From Achromobacter sp. MFA1 R4 (GTDB lineage Bacteria; Pseudomonadota; Gammaproteobacteria; Burkholderiales; Burkholderiaceae_B), in contig NZ_LT707065.1 in NCBI RefSeq assembly GCF_900156745.1, positions 3,472,001-3,536,000 on the forward strand: a stretch of 64,000 nucleotides of DNA. The letters are read 5' to 3'. Under the pieces are notes generated by a model, which ran no database searches, was not told where the DNA came from, and saw only the letters and a program-made list of their open reading frames with translations. Below, in pieces: positions 39,256 to 48,628 of this stretch (within the stretch, counting starts at the first letter, position 1; every line of letters starts with the position of its first letter). The position numbers and the translations under genes are program-made.

Positions 39256-40142
39256 GCGATACCCCTTTTCGTACCGGCTTCGTTGCCATCGTCGGCCGCC
39301 CCAATGTGGGCAAGTCCACGCTCACGAACGCCCTGATCGGTTCCAAGATCTCCATCGTGTCGCGCAAGGCGCAGACCACGCGCCATCGTATCCACGGTGT
39401 GCTGACCCGCGAGCACGAGCAGTTCGTGTTCGTCGACACCCCGGGTTTCCAGACGCGCCACGGCGGCGCGATGAACCGCATGATGAACCGCGTCGTGACG
39501 CAGGCGCTGGCCGACGTGGACGTGGTTGTGCACGTCGTCGAGGCCGGCAAATGGTCCGAGGGCGACGCCAAGCTGCTGCCGCTGTTGCCCAGCCCCGAGC
39601 GCACCATCCTGGTGGTTTCCAAGATCGACGCGCTGAAGAACCGCGACGACCTGTTTGCGTTCGTCTCCAAGATCATGGCGCTGCATCCGTTCGGCGCCGT
39701 GGTGCCGGTCAGCGCCACCAAGAACCAGCAACTGGACCAACTGCTCGACGAGATCGCATCGCGTCTGCCGGAAGGCGAGCCGATGTTCGAAGAAGACACG
39801 CTGACGGACCGGCCCATGCGCTTCATCGCCGCCGAACTGGTGCGCGAGAAGATCTTCCGCCTGGTGGGCGACGAACTGCCTTACGGCTGCACGGTCGTCA
39901 TCGAGCAGTGGGAAGAGACCGCCAAGGGCGCCACCATCAATGCCTGCGTCGTCGTCGAGCGCGACAGCCACAAGCCCATCCTCCTGGGCGCGGGCGGCAT
40001 GCACATGAAGCGGATTGCCACGGAGGCGCGGCAGGACATTGCCAAGCTGCTGGACAAGCCGGTGCACCTGGAGGTTTACATCAAGGTGCGCAAGGGCTGG
40101 TCCGACCGCGAGGGTGCGCTGCGCGACCTGGGATATGAGTAG
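39252..40142 (+). CDS. era: GTPase Era
   Basis: A 296-residue GTPase for 30S assembly. G1 is [10 protein letters not shown]3 DTPGF, G4 SKID. The C-terminal KH domain (about 205-290: [22 protein letters not shown]) binds the 3' end of 16S rRNA. It overlaps rnc by 4 and recO by 8 bases. Confidence 0.97.
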   Translation: MSDTPFRTGFVAIVGRPNVGKSTLTNALIGSKISIVSRKAQTTRHRIHGVLTREHEQFVFVDTPGFQTRHGGAMNRMMNRVVTQALADVDVVVHVVEAGKWSEGDAKLLPLLPSPERTILVVSKIDALKNRDDLFAFVSKIMALHPFGAVVPVSATKNQQLDQLLDEIASRLPEGEPMFEEDTLTDRPMRFIAAELVREKIFRLVGDELPYGCTVVIEQWEETAKGATINACVVVERDSHKPILLGAGGMHMKRIATEARQDIAKLLDKPVHLEVYIKVRKGWSDREGALRDLGYE

Positions 40143-40722
40143 AAGGGCGCCACGCGTCCAGGATCGACCGGGGTTCATGCTCCATGCCACGGCGTGGCGT
40201 GAAACCTCACTGATTGTCCAAACCTTCTCGCGCGATCACGGCTGCGTGGCCATGGTCGCCAAGGGCGCCAAGCGCCCTTATTCCGTGCTTCGTCCCGTCC
40301 TGTCGGCTTTTCAGCCGCTGCTGTTGTCCTGGACGGGCAACGGCGAAGTCAAGACGCTGACACGCGCCGAGATCGCCGGCATCCGGCCGCTGGCCGGCGC
40401 CGCGCTGATGTCGGCCTGGTACATGAACGAACTGCTGCTGCGTCTCTTGCCGCGCGAGGACGCGCATCCGCTGCTGTTCGACGCGTACGACATGGCCTTG
40501 CAGCAACTGTCCGCCGGCACGCGCGCGGCCGGCGCGCTGCGCCGCTTCGAATGGACCCTGCTGCGCGAGACCGGCTACGGCGTGGACGAGCCGCCGCCGG
40601 ACTTCGATGATCCGGCGATCGAACCCGCGCTGCGCAGCGACCTGCGCGCGCGCCTGGCCGAGATCCTGGCCGGCCGTCCCCTGTCCACGCGCCGGGTGCT
40701 GCTCGACCTGCAGCGCATCTGA
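40135..40722 (+). CDS. recO: DNA repair protein RecO (short form)
   Basis: Loads RecA onto SSB-coated DNA in the RecFOR pathway. The N-terminal OB domain is intact (GFMLHATAWRETSLIVQTFSRDHG, then VAKGAKRPYS) and the helical domain follows (ALRRFEWTLLRETGYG). At 195 residues it is about 45 shorter than E. coli RecO: the stretch after ETGYG is reduced and the chain ends RPLSTRRVLLDLQRI. The start at 40135 overlaps the era stop. It is the last gene of the long + strand run. Confidence 0.93.
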   Translation: MSRRAPRVQDRPGFMLHATAWRETSLIVQTFSRDHGCVAMVAKGAKRPYSVLRPVLSAFQPLLLSWTGNGEVKTLTRAEIAGIRPLAGAALMSAWYMNELLLRLLPREDAHPLLFDAYDMALQQLSAGTRAAGALRRFEWTLLRETGYGVDEPPPDFDDPAIEPALRSDLRARLAEILAGRPLSTRRVLLDLQRI

Positions 40723-40793
40723 GCGCGCCGCGCCATGGCGCGGCGGCCTTCGCGTCAATATGTTTGCTTCATTGAGATGGTCGCGCAAAAAAA

Positions 40794-42083
40794 CTAGCTG
40801 ATGTCGCCGTCGCGCCGGTCGGCCCGCTTGCCCAGCCCGTAGCCGACGGCGGCCGCGCCCAGCGCCACCGCGGCGCCCAATAGCGCAATCAGCGCGGCGC
40901 CATAGCCCAGCATGTCGATGCCGGTCTTGACCCAGCCGCTGGCGGCATCGCCGCCGCGGTAGACCACGGTGTCGATGACATTCTTGGTCTTGTACTTGTC
41001 CTCGGGCGTGACCGCCGTGAACAGCATTTCCCGTCCGGGACGGATTAGCGCATATTCGCCCGCGCGGCGCAGGATCATGGCGCCCGCCAGCACGCCGAAC
41101 ACCGGATAGGCGGCGAGCGCCAGGAAGGCGATCGCCACGGCAAGCGGCACCGCGGTCAGCAGAAAGCGCAGGCCCAGGCGGGCGGCCACCCGGCCGGTGA
41201 TGAAGACCTGCGACAGCAGCGCCAGCGTCTGCACCGTGAAATCCAGCGCGCTGAAAACGCGGATGCGCTGGGCCGTGTCGGGAAACGCATCGGCCACCAG
41301 CCGCGCCTGCTCCATGTAGAGGAAGGTGTTCAACGTGGCCAGCAGCACGACCAGCAGCGAGATGCCCAGCAGATAGCGCGACTGGAAGATGCGCGCCAGC
41401 CCCGCCAGGATCGTGCCTTCGATGGGATGCCGCATATCCTGCAGGCCGGTGTCGGGCCGCGAGGCCGCGCGCCAGCCCAGCAGCCACTGCTTGAGCGGCA
41501 GCGTGGCGGTCAGCAGCAGCGCCGACAACAGCAGCAGGCCTGGCGGTCCCAGGCTGCCCGCCAGCAGGGCGCCCAGCAACGGGCCGCAGAGGCCGCCCGC
41601 GCTGGCGCCGGCGGCGATCAACGCGAACAGCCGCTTGGCCGACTCCATGCGGAAGACGTCGGCCATGAGGCTCCAGGCGATGGAGACGACAAACAAATTG
41701 AAGACCGACAGCCAGACGTAGAACGCGCGCGCCGCCCAGACGCTGCCGGGCTGCAGGTGCAGCAGGGCGGCAAAGCCCGCCATGGTCAGCGCGAAGATGG
41801 CGTAGACCCAGGTCACCAGCGTGGCCCGCGGCACGCGGGTGGAAATCCAGCCAAAGCACGGCACCACGGCCAGCGTGGCAAGAAAGGTGGCGGTGAACAA
41901 CCATTGCAGCTGGTTCACGCCCGCCTGGATGCCCATGGTCTCGCGGATCGGCCGCAGCATGAAGTAGCCGCAGAAGAGGAAGAAGAAAAACGCGAAGCCG
42001 CAGGCGGCGGGCGCGAGTTCGTCTTCGTGGATGCCCAGGGTCCGCGCGGCGCGCGCGCGCCACGGCATGGGAATGACCGCCAT
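40794..42083 (-). CDS. MFS-fold membrane protein, ATP/ADP-carrier (NTT)-like
   Basis: A 429-residue protein with about 12 membrane helices. The N-terminal FFFLFCGYFMLRPIRETMGI resembles the Npt/TlcA nucleotide carrier family, members of which also occur in free-living proteobacteria with unknown substrate. Other visible features are KTKNVIDTVVYRGGDAASGW in the C-terminal half, a segment conserved in that group. The ATG at 42083 lies 4 bases after the stop of the aldo/keto reductase gene, so the two form an operon. Substrate unknown. Confidence 0.8.
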   Translation of the reverse strand: MAVIPMPWRARAARTLGIHEDELAPAACGFAFFFFLFCGYFMLRPIRETMGIQAGVNQLQWLFTATFLATLAVVPCFGWISTRVPRATLVTWVYAIFALTMAGFAALLHLQPGSVWAARAFYVWLSVFNLFVVSIAWSLMADVFRMESAKRLFALIAAGASAGGLCGPLLGALLAGSLGPPGLLLLSALLLTATLPLKQWLLGWRAASRPDTGLQDMRHPIEGTILAGLARIFQSRYLLGISLLVVLLATLNTFLYMEQARLVADAFPDTAQRIRVFSALDFTVQTLALLSQVFITGRVAARLGLRFLLTAVPLAVAIAFLALAAYPVFGVLAGAMILRRAGEYALIRPGREMLFTAVTPEDKYKTKNVIDTVVYRGGDAASGWVKTGIDMLGYGAALIALLGAAVALGAAAVGYGLGKRADRRDGDIS

Positions 42084-42087
42084 GGCG

Positions 42088-43005
42088 TCAGGCGAGCAGC
42101 GCGGCGATGCGGTCGCGCAGGGCCGCGTCGGGCTGGCGGCCGAATCCGGCGCGCGCGTTGTCGGCCATGTTCACGGGCTTGGAGGTGGCGGGGATGACGG
42201 CCGTGACGGCGGGGTGGCCGATGATGAACTTCAGGAAGATCTGCGCCCAGGACGTGCAATCGATCTCGGCCGCCAGCTTGGGCAGCGCCACGCCCTTGAC
42301 CTGCCGGAACAGCGCCCCGTCCTCGAACGGCCGATTGATGAGCACCGCGACGCCGTTCGCCTGGCAGGCGGGCAGCAGGCGCTTTTCGGCGCTGCGCGAG
42401 GCGATCGACAGGTTCACCTGCACGAAATCGGGCTTTTCCCGTTCGACCAGTTCGGTCAGGTCGTCGTGGGCATGGTCGGTGTAGTGGGTGATGCCGATGT
42501 AACGCGTCACCCCCTGTTGCTTCAGCTCGCGCAGCAGGGCGAGTTGATTGCGCGTGTCGATGAGGTTGTGGACCTGTATCAGGTCCAGCTTGTCGCTGCC
42601 CAGGGCCTGCTGCGACTGGCGCACCTGGCGCATGGCCGATTCGTGCCCGCGCGTGCTGATCTTGGTGGCCAGGAACACCCGCTTGCGCAGGCCGCTCTCG
42701 CGGGCCAGCAGCGCCCCGGTTACGGCCTCGGCCTGGCCATAGCTTGGGGCGGTGTCGATCAGCGTGCCGCCGGCCTTGAGCAGCGTTTCAAGCACCTGGG
42801 CCAGGGGCGCCATGGCCGCGGCGTCGTCGGGGGCCACGTTGAAGGTGTCCGCGGTGCCCAGCCCGACGACCGGCAAGGTTTCGCCCGACGAGGGGATTGC
42901 GCGCTTGAGCATGGCCTGCCCGGAACTGGCTGCCCATGCCGGCCACGCGGTTCCGAAGAGGGCGGCGCTGGCGGCGGACTGGAGGAAGCGGCGGCGGTCG
43001 GGCAT
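42088..43005 (-). CDS. Aldo/keto reductase with Tat signal
   Basis: A 305-residue AKR-fold oxidoreductase. The N-terminus DRRRFLQSAASAALFG is a Tat-type signal with cleavage near PAWAAS (about residue 26). The catalytic tetrad appears complete: Asp in LIDTAP, Tyr in SYGQAE, Lys in LATKIS, His in QVHNLI. An NADPH enzyme exported to the periplasm is odd, unless cofactor is bound before export. It is the first gene of a two-gene operon with the NTT-like MFS gene. Confidence 0.87.
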   Translation of the reverse strand: MPDRRRFLQSAASAALFGTAWPAWAASSGQAMLKRAIPSSGETLPVVGLGTADTFNVAPDDAAAMAPLAQVLETLLKAGGTLIDTAPSYGQAEAVTGALLARESGLRKRVFLATKISTRGHESAMRQVRQSQQALGSDKLDLIQVHNLIDTRNQLALLRELKQQGVTRYIGITHYTDHAHDDLTELVEREKPDFVQVNLSIASRSAEKRLLPACQANGVAVLINRPFEDGALFRQVKGVALPKLAAEIDCTSWAQIFLKFIIGHPAVTAVIPATSKPVNMADNARAGFGRQPDAALRDRIAALLA

Positions 43006-43048
43006 GGCGTGGCTCCGTCTGACGGGAAATCAAGGGGAAAGGCCAATG

Positions 43049-43080
43049 AAAAAGGGCCTACATGTACATGCAGGCCCCTT
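43049..43080 (-). terminator. Rho-independent terminator of the BI-1 family gene
   Basis: Stem GGGCCTACATG (43054-43064) / CATGCAGGCCC (43067-43077), one mismatch, followed on the minus strand by five T. It lies 25 bases past the stop at 43105. Confidence 0.88.
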
Positions 43081-43104
43081 GGGTGCTGGTCTGGCGGCGG
43101 CGTG

Positions 43105-43815
43105 TTACTCGCGATTGCCGCCGAAGATGCCCAGCAGCATCAGCAGGTTCGAGAAGACGTTGTAGACGTCAAGGTAGATGGCCAGGGTGGCGGAGACGTA
43201 GTTGGTCTCGCCGCCGTTGACCACGCGCTGCAGGTCCACCAGCATGAACGCCGAGAAAATCACGATGGCCAGCACCGAGATGGTCAGCATCAGGGCGGGC
43301 AGCTGCAGGAAGATGTTGGCCAGCGCAGCCACCAGGATCACGACGGCGCCGATGAACAGGAACTTCTGCAGTCCGGAGAGATCGCGCTTGATGGTCGTGG
43401 CCAGGGTGGCCATGGTGCCGAACACGATCGCCGTGCCGCCGAACGCCGTCATGACGAGCTGCGAGCCGTTGCTCATGCCCATCACGAAGCCGAGCAGTCG
43501 CGACAGCATGACGCCCATGAAGAACGTGAAGGCCAGCAGCAGGACCACGCCCAGCGAGCTGTTCTTGTTCTTTTCGATGGCGAACATCAGGCCGAAGGCG
43601 CCGACCAGGAAAACGATGGCCGACAGGCCGGGGCTGGCGCCCATGACCTGGTTGATGCCGGTGTAGAGGCCGACCGCCGCGCCCAGCACCGTGGGGATCA
43701 GCGACAGGGCCAGGAGCCAGTACGTGTTGCGCAGGACCTGGTTGCGAGCGACCTCGCCCGGCGCGCCGGCGACCGAGCCGGAACGGTTAAAAGGGGACGG
43801 ACGATATTCGTTCAT
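43105..43815 (-). CDS. yccA: Bax inhibitor-1 / YccA family membrane protein
   Basis: A 236-residue inner-membrane protein with seven helices. YccA in E. coli is a substrate and modulator of the FtsH protease and protects SecY when translocation jams; the wider family conducts Ca2+/H+. The C-terminal helices with SAFMLVDLQRVVNGG and ALAIYLDVYNVFSNLL are family hallmarks. CAGGAG precedes the ATG. It is a single gene with its own terminator. Confidence 0.93.
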   Translation of the reverse strand: MNEYRPSPFNRSGSVAGAPGEVARNQVLRNTYWLLALSLIPTVLGAAVGLYTGINQVMGASPGLSAIVFLVGAFGLMFAIEKNKNSSLGVVLLLAFTFFMGVMLSRLLGFVMGMSNGSQLVMTAFGGTAIVFGTMATLATTIKRDLSGLQKFLFIGAVVILVAALANIFLQLPALMLTISVLAIVIFSAFMLVDLQRVVNGGETNYVSATLAIYLDVYNVFSNLLMLLGIFGGNRE

Positions 43816-43948
43816 GGAGAACTCCTGTTTACGGCAAATATGGTGATTGCCTAGAAGGCTTAGATGCGAAGGATACCTTACAGTTCCCTGAAGAATCCAG
43901 TTGCAGGAAGAATGAACCCGGGGGCTGCCGGACGGGCAGGCGGGCGGT

Positions 43949-44407
43949 TCAACCGCGCCTCACATCGTTGAGCACACGGGACACGATAGCAGGCAATTCC
44001 GCGTCCATGCGGTCCTGCAGTTGCGTGACGGCGTCGGCCAGGGCTTGCCGCATGAGCTGTTCCACCTCGGCCTGCAGCCGCGCGGCCAGCACGGTGGCCT
44101 CGGGCAGGGCCGGCGCGGGCGGCGCCGCGGCCGGTTCCAGGGCGGGCGCGCGTTGCGGCAGGGGCGCGGCGGTCAGGCCGGGAACGGGTGGCGCCGGTTC
44201 GTCGGGCTGCCCCAGGTCCGGCCCATCTGCAACATCCGCCACATCCGTCAACACGGGAAACGGGTCGTTCTCATAGACGGGGCCGACCTCGTCGGCCAGC
44301 TCCGTCAGCAGCGGCGCATCGGCCTCGTCGACGACGGGGGCGTGGAAGGAGGGCTCGGCCCGGTGGGTCAGGGTGGGGATACCGGGGTCGGATGAGCGAG
44401 AGGGCAT
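43949..44407 (-). CDS. DUF2486-like hypothetical protein
   Basis: A 152-residue protein with no catalytic motif. The first two thirds are Pro/Ala/Asp-rich and look disordered (VVDEADAPLLTELADE, then PAPPVPGL). The last 45 residues form an amphipathic helix (LAARLQAEVEQLMRQALADAVTQLQDRMDAELPAIVSRVL) that probably self-associates. Similar proteins occur beside holC in Burkholderia and Bordetella. It is downstream of holC and pepA on the same strand. Function unknown. Confidence 0.7.
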   Translation of the reverse strand: MPSRSSDPGIPTLTHRAEPSFHAPVVDEADAPLLTELADEVGPVYENDPFPVLTDVADVADGPDLGQPDEPAPPVPGLTAAPLPQRAPALEPAAAPPAPALPEATVLAARLQAEVEQLMRQALADAVTQLQDRMDAELPAIVSRVLNDVRRG

Positions 44408-44463
44408 GTGGACTCCCGAAATGCTTGTGGATGCGGCGCCGGGGCGCGCGATGGGCGGGGCGG

Positions 44464-44922
44464 TCAGGCGCCCGGGGTCTTGCGGCTCAGGTCGTGGCTC
44501 TGGGGCGCGTGTCCGGCCGTCTGGTAAATCCGCCAGCGCTGGCGGGCCGCCTGCCGGTCGTCGGGATCGTCCGAGACGATTTCGAGCAGGCGGTCGAAGG
44601 CGTCGAAGCCGGGCGGGCAGTCGTCGTCCAGGTTCAGCAGCCAGGGCTGCGGCTGGTCGGGCTGGCCGGCCGCCTGCGCGGCCTCGCGCGGGTCGCCCGC
44701 GGTGAGCACCACCGGGGTTTCGCTGGCCAGCGGGTCGTTGGCCAGCACGTGCGGCACGAAGGCCGTGTCGTCGAATGCCCAGAGCATCCGGTCGAACGCG
44801 GCCAGCCGTGAGCCGTCTTTACAGTACACCACCAGCCGCTGTCCCGCCAGGACGCGCTTGCGCACGACCTGGCAGGCCATGCGCAGGCGGTCGGGCGCGC
44901 CGAAGGCGAAATCGATGCGCAT
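44464..44922 (-). CDS. holC: DNA polymerase III chi subunit
   Basis: A 152-residue subunit that ties the clamp loader to SSB. It begins MRIDFAFGAPDRLRMACQVVRK and has VVYCKDGSRLAAFDRMLWAFDDTAFVPH, the typical chi sequence with conserved Trp. An in-frame GTG 3 bases upstream is an alternative start. The pepA-holC order is conserved in proteobacteria. Confidence 0.93.
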   Translation of the reverse strand: MRIDFAFGAPDRLRMACQVVRKRVLAGQRLVVYCKDGSRLAAFDRMLWAFDDTAFVPHVLANDPLASETPVVLTAGDPREAAQAAGQPDQPQPWLLNLDDDCPPGFDAFDRLLEIVSDDPDDRQAARQRWRIYQTAGHAPQSHDLSRKTPGA

Positions 44923-44947
44923 CACGCGGCTTCCGGCGTCTGGCGCT

Positions 44948-46456
44948 TCAAGCCTGGTCCAGCAGGTACTGCATCAGCAGCGGCACCGGGCGTCCGGTCG
45001 CGCCCTTGTCCTTGCCGCCGCGCCAGGCGGTCCCGGCGATGTCCAGGTGCGCCCAGGGGTAGGCCTTGGCGAAGCGCGACAGGAAGCAGGCCGCCGTGAC
45101 GGCGCCGGCCGGGGGGCCGCCGATGTTCGCGAGGTCGGCGAAATTGGACTTGAGCTGTTCCTGGTAGGCGTCGTCCATCGGCATGCGCCATGCGGTGTCC
45201 AGCGAACGGCGGCCGGCCGCCGCCAGCGCGTCCGCCAGTGCGTCGTCCTTGGAGAACAGCCCGGTGTTGACGTGGCCCAGCGCGACGACGCAGGCCCCGG
45301 TCAGGGTGGCGATGTCGATCACGGCCGACGGCTTGAAGCGTTCGGCGTAGGTCAGCGCGTCGCACAGCACGAGGCGGCCTTCGGCGTCGGTGTTCAGGAT
45401 CTCGATGGTCAGGCCCGCCATGCTGGTGACCACGTCGCCCGGCTTGTTGGCCTTGCCGCTGGGCAGGTTCTCGCAGGCGGGTATCAGGCCGACGACGTCC
45501 AGGGGCAGCTCCAGTTCGGCCAGGGCGCGGAACGAACCGAGCACGCTGGCGGCGCCGCACATGTCGTACTTCATTTCGTCCATGGTGGCCGCGGGCTTGA
45601 GCGAGATGCCGCCCGCATCGAACGTGATGCCCTTGCCGACCAGCACGATCGGACCCTGCGCGGCCTTGGCGCCCTTCTTGACAACCTTGGCGCCGGCATG
45701 GCGCAGCACGATGAAGCGCAGCGCTTCATCGGAGCCGCGCGCGACCGACAGGAACGAGCCCATGCCCAGCGCCTCGACCTGCTTGCGGTCCAGCACTTCG
45801 ACCTTGATCGACTTGAATTCGCGCGCCAGGCGCTTGGCCGTGTCGCCCAGATAGGTGGGGGTGCAGATGTTGCCCGGCAGGTTGCCCAGCGTGCGGGTCA
45901 GGTCCATGCCGTTGGCGATGGCGCTGCCTTCGCGCAGGCCCTTCTGGACCTGGGCCGCGTCGGCGCGTTCGACGATCTGCACGATCTTCTTGAGCTTGGG
46001 ACGCGCATCGCGGTCGGGCTTGCCGAAGCTGGCGTCGTAGTGGTAGGTGGCGTTGCCCGCGGCAATGGCTGCGCTGCGCGCGCGCGCGATGAGTTCGACG
46101 TCCGCGATGGGGTTGGCGACCAGGGTGGAGACGCCCTCGGCAAGCTGCGCCGCGACGCAGGCGGCGGCGAAAGCCTGTTCGGCCGACGCATGCGTGCGGG
46201 CCGAATATTCTTCCTGCTTGCCCAGACCGACCAGGACCACGCGCTGCGCGGCCACGCCCGGCAGATTGCGCAGGACCAGTGTGGAGCCGGAGCGGCCGCG
46301 GAATTCGGTCTTGACGACCGAACGCACGGCGCCGTTGGACGCGCGGTCGATGATGTCGGCGGCGGGGCTCAACACGCCGTCCGCGTACACGCCGACGGCG
46401 AGGGCGGCGGTTTTGACCTGGTGCAGGGAAGCAGTGGTCTGTGTGCTAAATTCCAT
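44948..46456 (-). CDS. pepA: Leucyl aminopeptidase PepA
   Basis: A 502-residue M17 exopeptidase with two metal ions. The metal and catalytic residues lie in VGKGITFDAGGISLKP (Lys and Asp), DMCGAASV (Asp) and NTDAEGRLVLCDAL (Asp, Glu, Arg). In enterics PepA is also a DNA-binding protein for XerCD sites and carAB control. It is divergent from lptF with 57 bases between starts; that gap holds a 6-bp inverted repeat (ATGCGG at 46485, CCGCAT at 46500). Confidence 0.96.
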   Translation of the reverse strand: MEFSTQTTASLHQVKTAALAVGVYADGVLSPAADIIDRASNGAVRSVVKTEFRGRSGSTLVLRNLPGVAAQRVVLVGLGKQEEYSARTHASAEQAFAAACVAAQLAEGVSTLVANPIADVELIARARSAAIAAGNATYHYDASFGKPDRDARPKLKKIVQIVERADAAQVQKGLREGSAIANGMDLTRTLGNLPGNICTPTYLGDTAKRLAREFKSIKVEVLDRKQVEALGMGSFLSVARGSDEALRFIVLRHAGAKVVKKGAKAAQGPIVLVGKGITFDAGGISLKPAATMDEMKYDMCGAASVLGSFRALAELELPLDVVGLIPACENLPSGKANKPGDVVTSMAGLTIEILNTDAEGRLVLCDALTYAERFKPSAVIDIATLTGACVVALGHVNTGLFSKDDALADALAAAGRRSLDTAWRMPMDDAYQEQLKSNFADLANIGGPPAGAVTAACFLSRFAKAYPWAHLDIAGTAWRGGKDKGATGRPVPLLMQYLLDQA

Positions 46457-46513
46457 GAGGGTTTCCCGTGTGCGTCTGTGTATGATGCGGTCGATTATCC
46501 CGCATATTCTCCC

Positions 46514-47617
46514 ATGTCTCTATTCAAACGCTCTGTCGTCAGCGAGATCACCAGTCACGCTGGCGTTGTCTTTTCCACGTTGCTCGTCGTGTGGCTCAGC
46601 GTGCTTCTCGTGCGCCTGCTCGGCGAGGCCGCGGGAGGCAACATCGGAGCCGACGTGGTCGTGGTGCTGGCCGCGCTCTCGACCATCACCGCGCTGCCGA
46701 CCATCCTGGCGGTCTCGATCTTCATCGCCGTGCTCACCACCGTCACCCGCAATTACCGTGAATCGGAAATGGTGGTGTGGTTTGCCAGCGGCCTGTCGCT
46801 GGCCGATTGGCTCAAGCCCGTGCTGCGCGTGGCCGTTCCTGTCGCGATCGCGGTCGCGGGCCTGACGCTGGTGGCCTCGCCCTGGGCCTATCGCCAGATC
46901 GGCGAATACCACGAGCGCTTCGAACAGCGCTCCGACCTGTCCAAGGTCACGGCCGGGCAGTTCGCCGAATCCTCCGGCGGCAACCGCGTATTCTTCGCGG
47001 AAGACCCCGTCACTCCCAGCGACGAACTCGGCAACGTGTTCGCGCGCGAAATCGGCCCCGAATGGCTCAGCGTGCTGACCGCCAGCAGCGCGCACAGCGA
47101 GACCCTGCCCAATGGCGACCGCTTCCTGGTGCTGGGCGAAGGCCACCGCTACGACCTGAAGCCGGGCACCCCGGAGTTGCGCCTGGTGCATTTCGAAAAA
47201 TACGGCGTTCGCCTCGAAAGCAAGTCCGGCGGCGACCCGGTGGCCGAAGCTCGCGCCGCCGCGGAACGCTCGTCCAAGGCGCGTTCCACGCCGCAGCTCA
47301 TCGAAGACAACACCGACAGCAGCTGGTCGCAGGTCATGTGGCGGATCTCGCTGCCGCTGGCGGCGCTGAACCTGGCATTGCTGGCCATTCCGCTTGGCGC
47401 GGTGAATCCGCGGCTGGGCCGCTCGGGGGACCTGCTCATCGCCGGCCTGGTCGGGTTGCTCTATATGAACCTGATCAACCTGTCGCGCGCCTGGATCTCC
47501 AGCGGCAAGCTCAGCTTCGGACTGGGCGTGTGGGCGATCCACGGCGCGGTCGCGCTGCTGACCGCCTTCCTGCTGATGCGCCGCCTGCGCGTCAAGGCGC
47601 CCAAGAACGCCGCATAG
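46514..47617 (+). CDS. lptF: LPS export permease LptF
   Basis: A 367-residue inner-membrane half of the LptB2FG transporter that extracts LPS. Six membrane helices are visible: three N-terminal (from SLFKRSVVSEITSHAGVVF on) and three C-terminal (ISLPLAALNLALLAIPLGA, LIAGLVGLLYMNLINL, GVWAIHGAVALLTAFLLM), with the periplasmic jellyroll domain between (about 130-270). The usual partner lptG is not adjacent; the next gene is a LysR regulator on the other strand. Confidence 0.93.
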   Translation: MSLFKRSVVSEITSHAGVVFSTLLVVWLSVLLVRLLGEAAGGNIGADVVVVLAALSTITALPTILAVSIFIAVLTTVTRNYRESEMVVWFASGLSLADWLKPVLRVAVPVAIAVAGLTLVASPWAYRQIGEYHERFEQRSDLSKVTAGQFAESSGGNRVFFAEDPVTPSDELGNVFAREIGPEWLSVLTASSAHSETLPNGDRFLVLGEGHRYDLKPGTPELRLVHFEKYGVRLESKSGGDPVAEARAAAERSSKARSTPQLIEDNTDSSWSQVMWRISLPLAALNLALLAIPLGAVNPRLGRSGDLLIAGLVGLLYMNLINLSRAWISSGKLSFGLGVWAIHGAVALLTAFLLMRRLRVKAPKNAA

Positions 47618-47655
47618 CGAAGCGGCGCCTTGCGGAGAACGCCGGGCGCCGTCTT

Positions 47656-48576
47656 TCAGGGCAGATACTTCATCGTTCCGCGCCGGCCGGCCAGCAGGTC
47701 GGCGTTCTTCAACACCGATTTGCGGATGAACTCCCACAGCGCGGTCACGCGCTTGAGTTTGCGCAGGTCTTCGTGGCAATACATCCAGAACGAGCGCGTG
47801 ATCGCGATCTCGTCCTCCAGCACGGGTTTGAGCCTGGGATCCTGCGCCGCGATGAAGCAGGGCAGGATCGCGAGCGACTGTCCCTGCAGCGCCGCGTGAT
47901 ACTGGGCCACCACGCTCGTGCTGCGCAATACCACCTTGCTGGCGGGCAGCACGTCCTCCAGGTAGCGCAGGCGTTCGCTGAACAGCAGCTCGTCCACATA
48001 CCCGATGAAGGTGTGGTCCGCGAGGTCCGCGCGCTCGTTGATGGGGGCGTGCTTGGCCAGGTAGCCCGGCGTGCCGTACAGGCGCAGCGTGTAGTCGCAC
48101 AGCTTGCTGCACACATAGGGCCCGCGCTGCGGGCGCTCGATGGTGATGGCCAGGTCCGCTTCGCGCTTGGACAGGCTGACAAAGCGCGGCACGGGCAGGA
48201 TGTCCAGCGTGATGTGCGGATAGCGCCGCTGGAAGTCCGCGGCAAGCGGCGTCAGCACGTAGCTGCCGAAACCTTCGGTGGCGCCGATGCGCAGGTGCCC
48301 CGATAGCGCCTGCCCGATCCCGGACAGGTTTTCGCGCGCGGTGTGCACGACGCTTTCCATCTGTTCGGCGTGGACGAACAGCCGCTGGCCGTCGTCCGTC
48401 AGCACGAAACCCGCGCTGCGGGATTTTTCGAACAGCAGGGTGTCCAGTTCCGTTTCGAGCGCGCGGATGCGGCGCGACACGGTGGTGTGCTCGACGCCGA
48501 GCTTGCGCGCCGCCGCGCTGACACGCTGGGTGCGGGCCACTTCCAGGAAATATCGCAGACTGTCCCAATCAAGCAA
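47656..48576 (-). CDS. LysR-family transcriptional regulator
   Basis: About 306 residues from TTG 48576, which has GGAG 9 bases upstream; the HTH then begins DWDSLRYFLEVARTQRVSAAARKLGVEHTTVSRRI as usual for LysR proteins. An in-frame ATG at 48645 would add 23 residues rich in His/Arg and would put coding sequence over a DNA dyad, so I prefer the TTG. The effector domain starts near GHLRIGATEG. It is divergent from an ABC receptor gene, its likely target. Confidence 0.88.
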   Translation of the reverse strand: MLDWDSLRYFLEVARTQRVSAAARKLGVEHTTVSRRIRALETELDTLLFEKSRSAGFVLTDDGQRLFVHAEQMESVVHTARENLSGIGQALSGHLRIGATEGFGSYVLTPLAADFQRRYPHITLDILPVPRFVSLSKREADLAITIERPQRGPYVCSKLCDYTLRLYGTPGYLAKHAPINERADLADHTFIGYVDELLFSERLRYLEDVLPASKVVLRSTSVVAQYHAALQGQSLAILPCFIAAQDPRLKPVLEDEIAITRSFWMYCHEDLRKLKRVTALWEFIRKSVLKNADLLAGRRGTMKYLP

Positions 48577-48628
48577 GATCCGGCGCTCCAGCCCCTGGCG
48601 ACGCAACGCGCGAGAGGCGATGTTGGTA

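Noticed and set aside
44702..46513. Long in-frame extension upstream of lptF on the + strand (would give a 971-residue protein)
   Set aside because: It runs antisense through holC and pepA, both clearly real; the LptF family start is at 46514.
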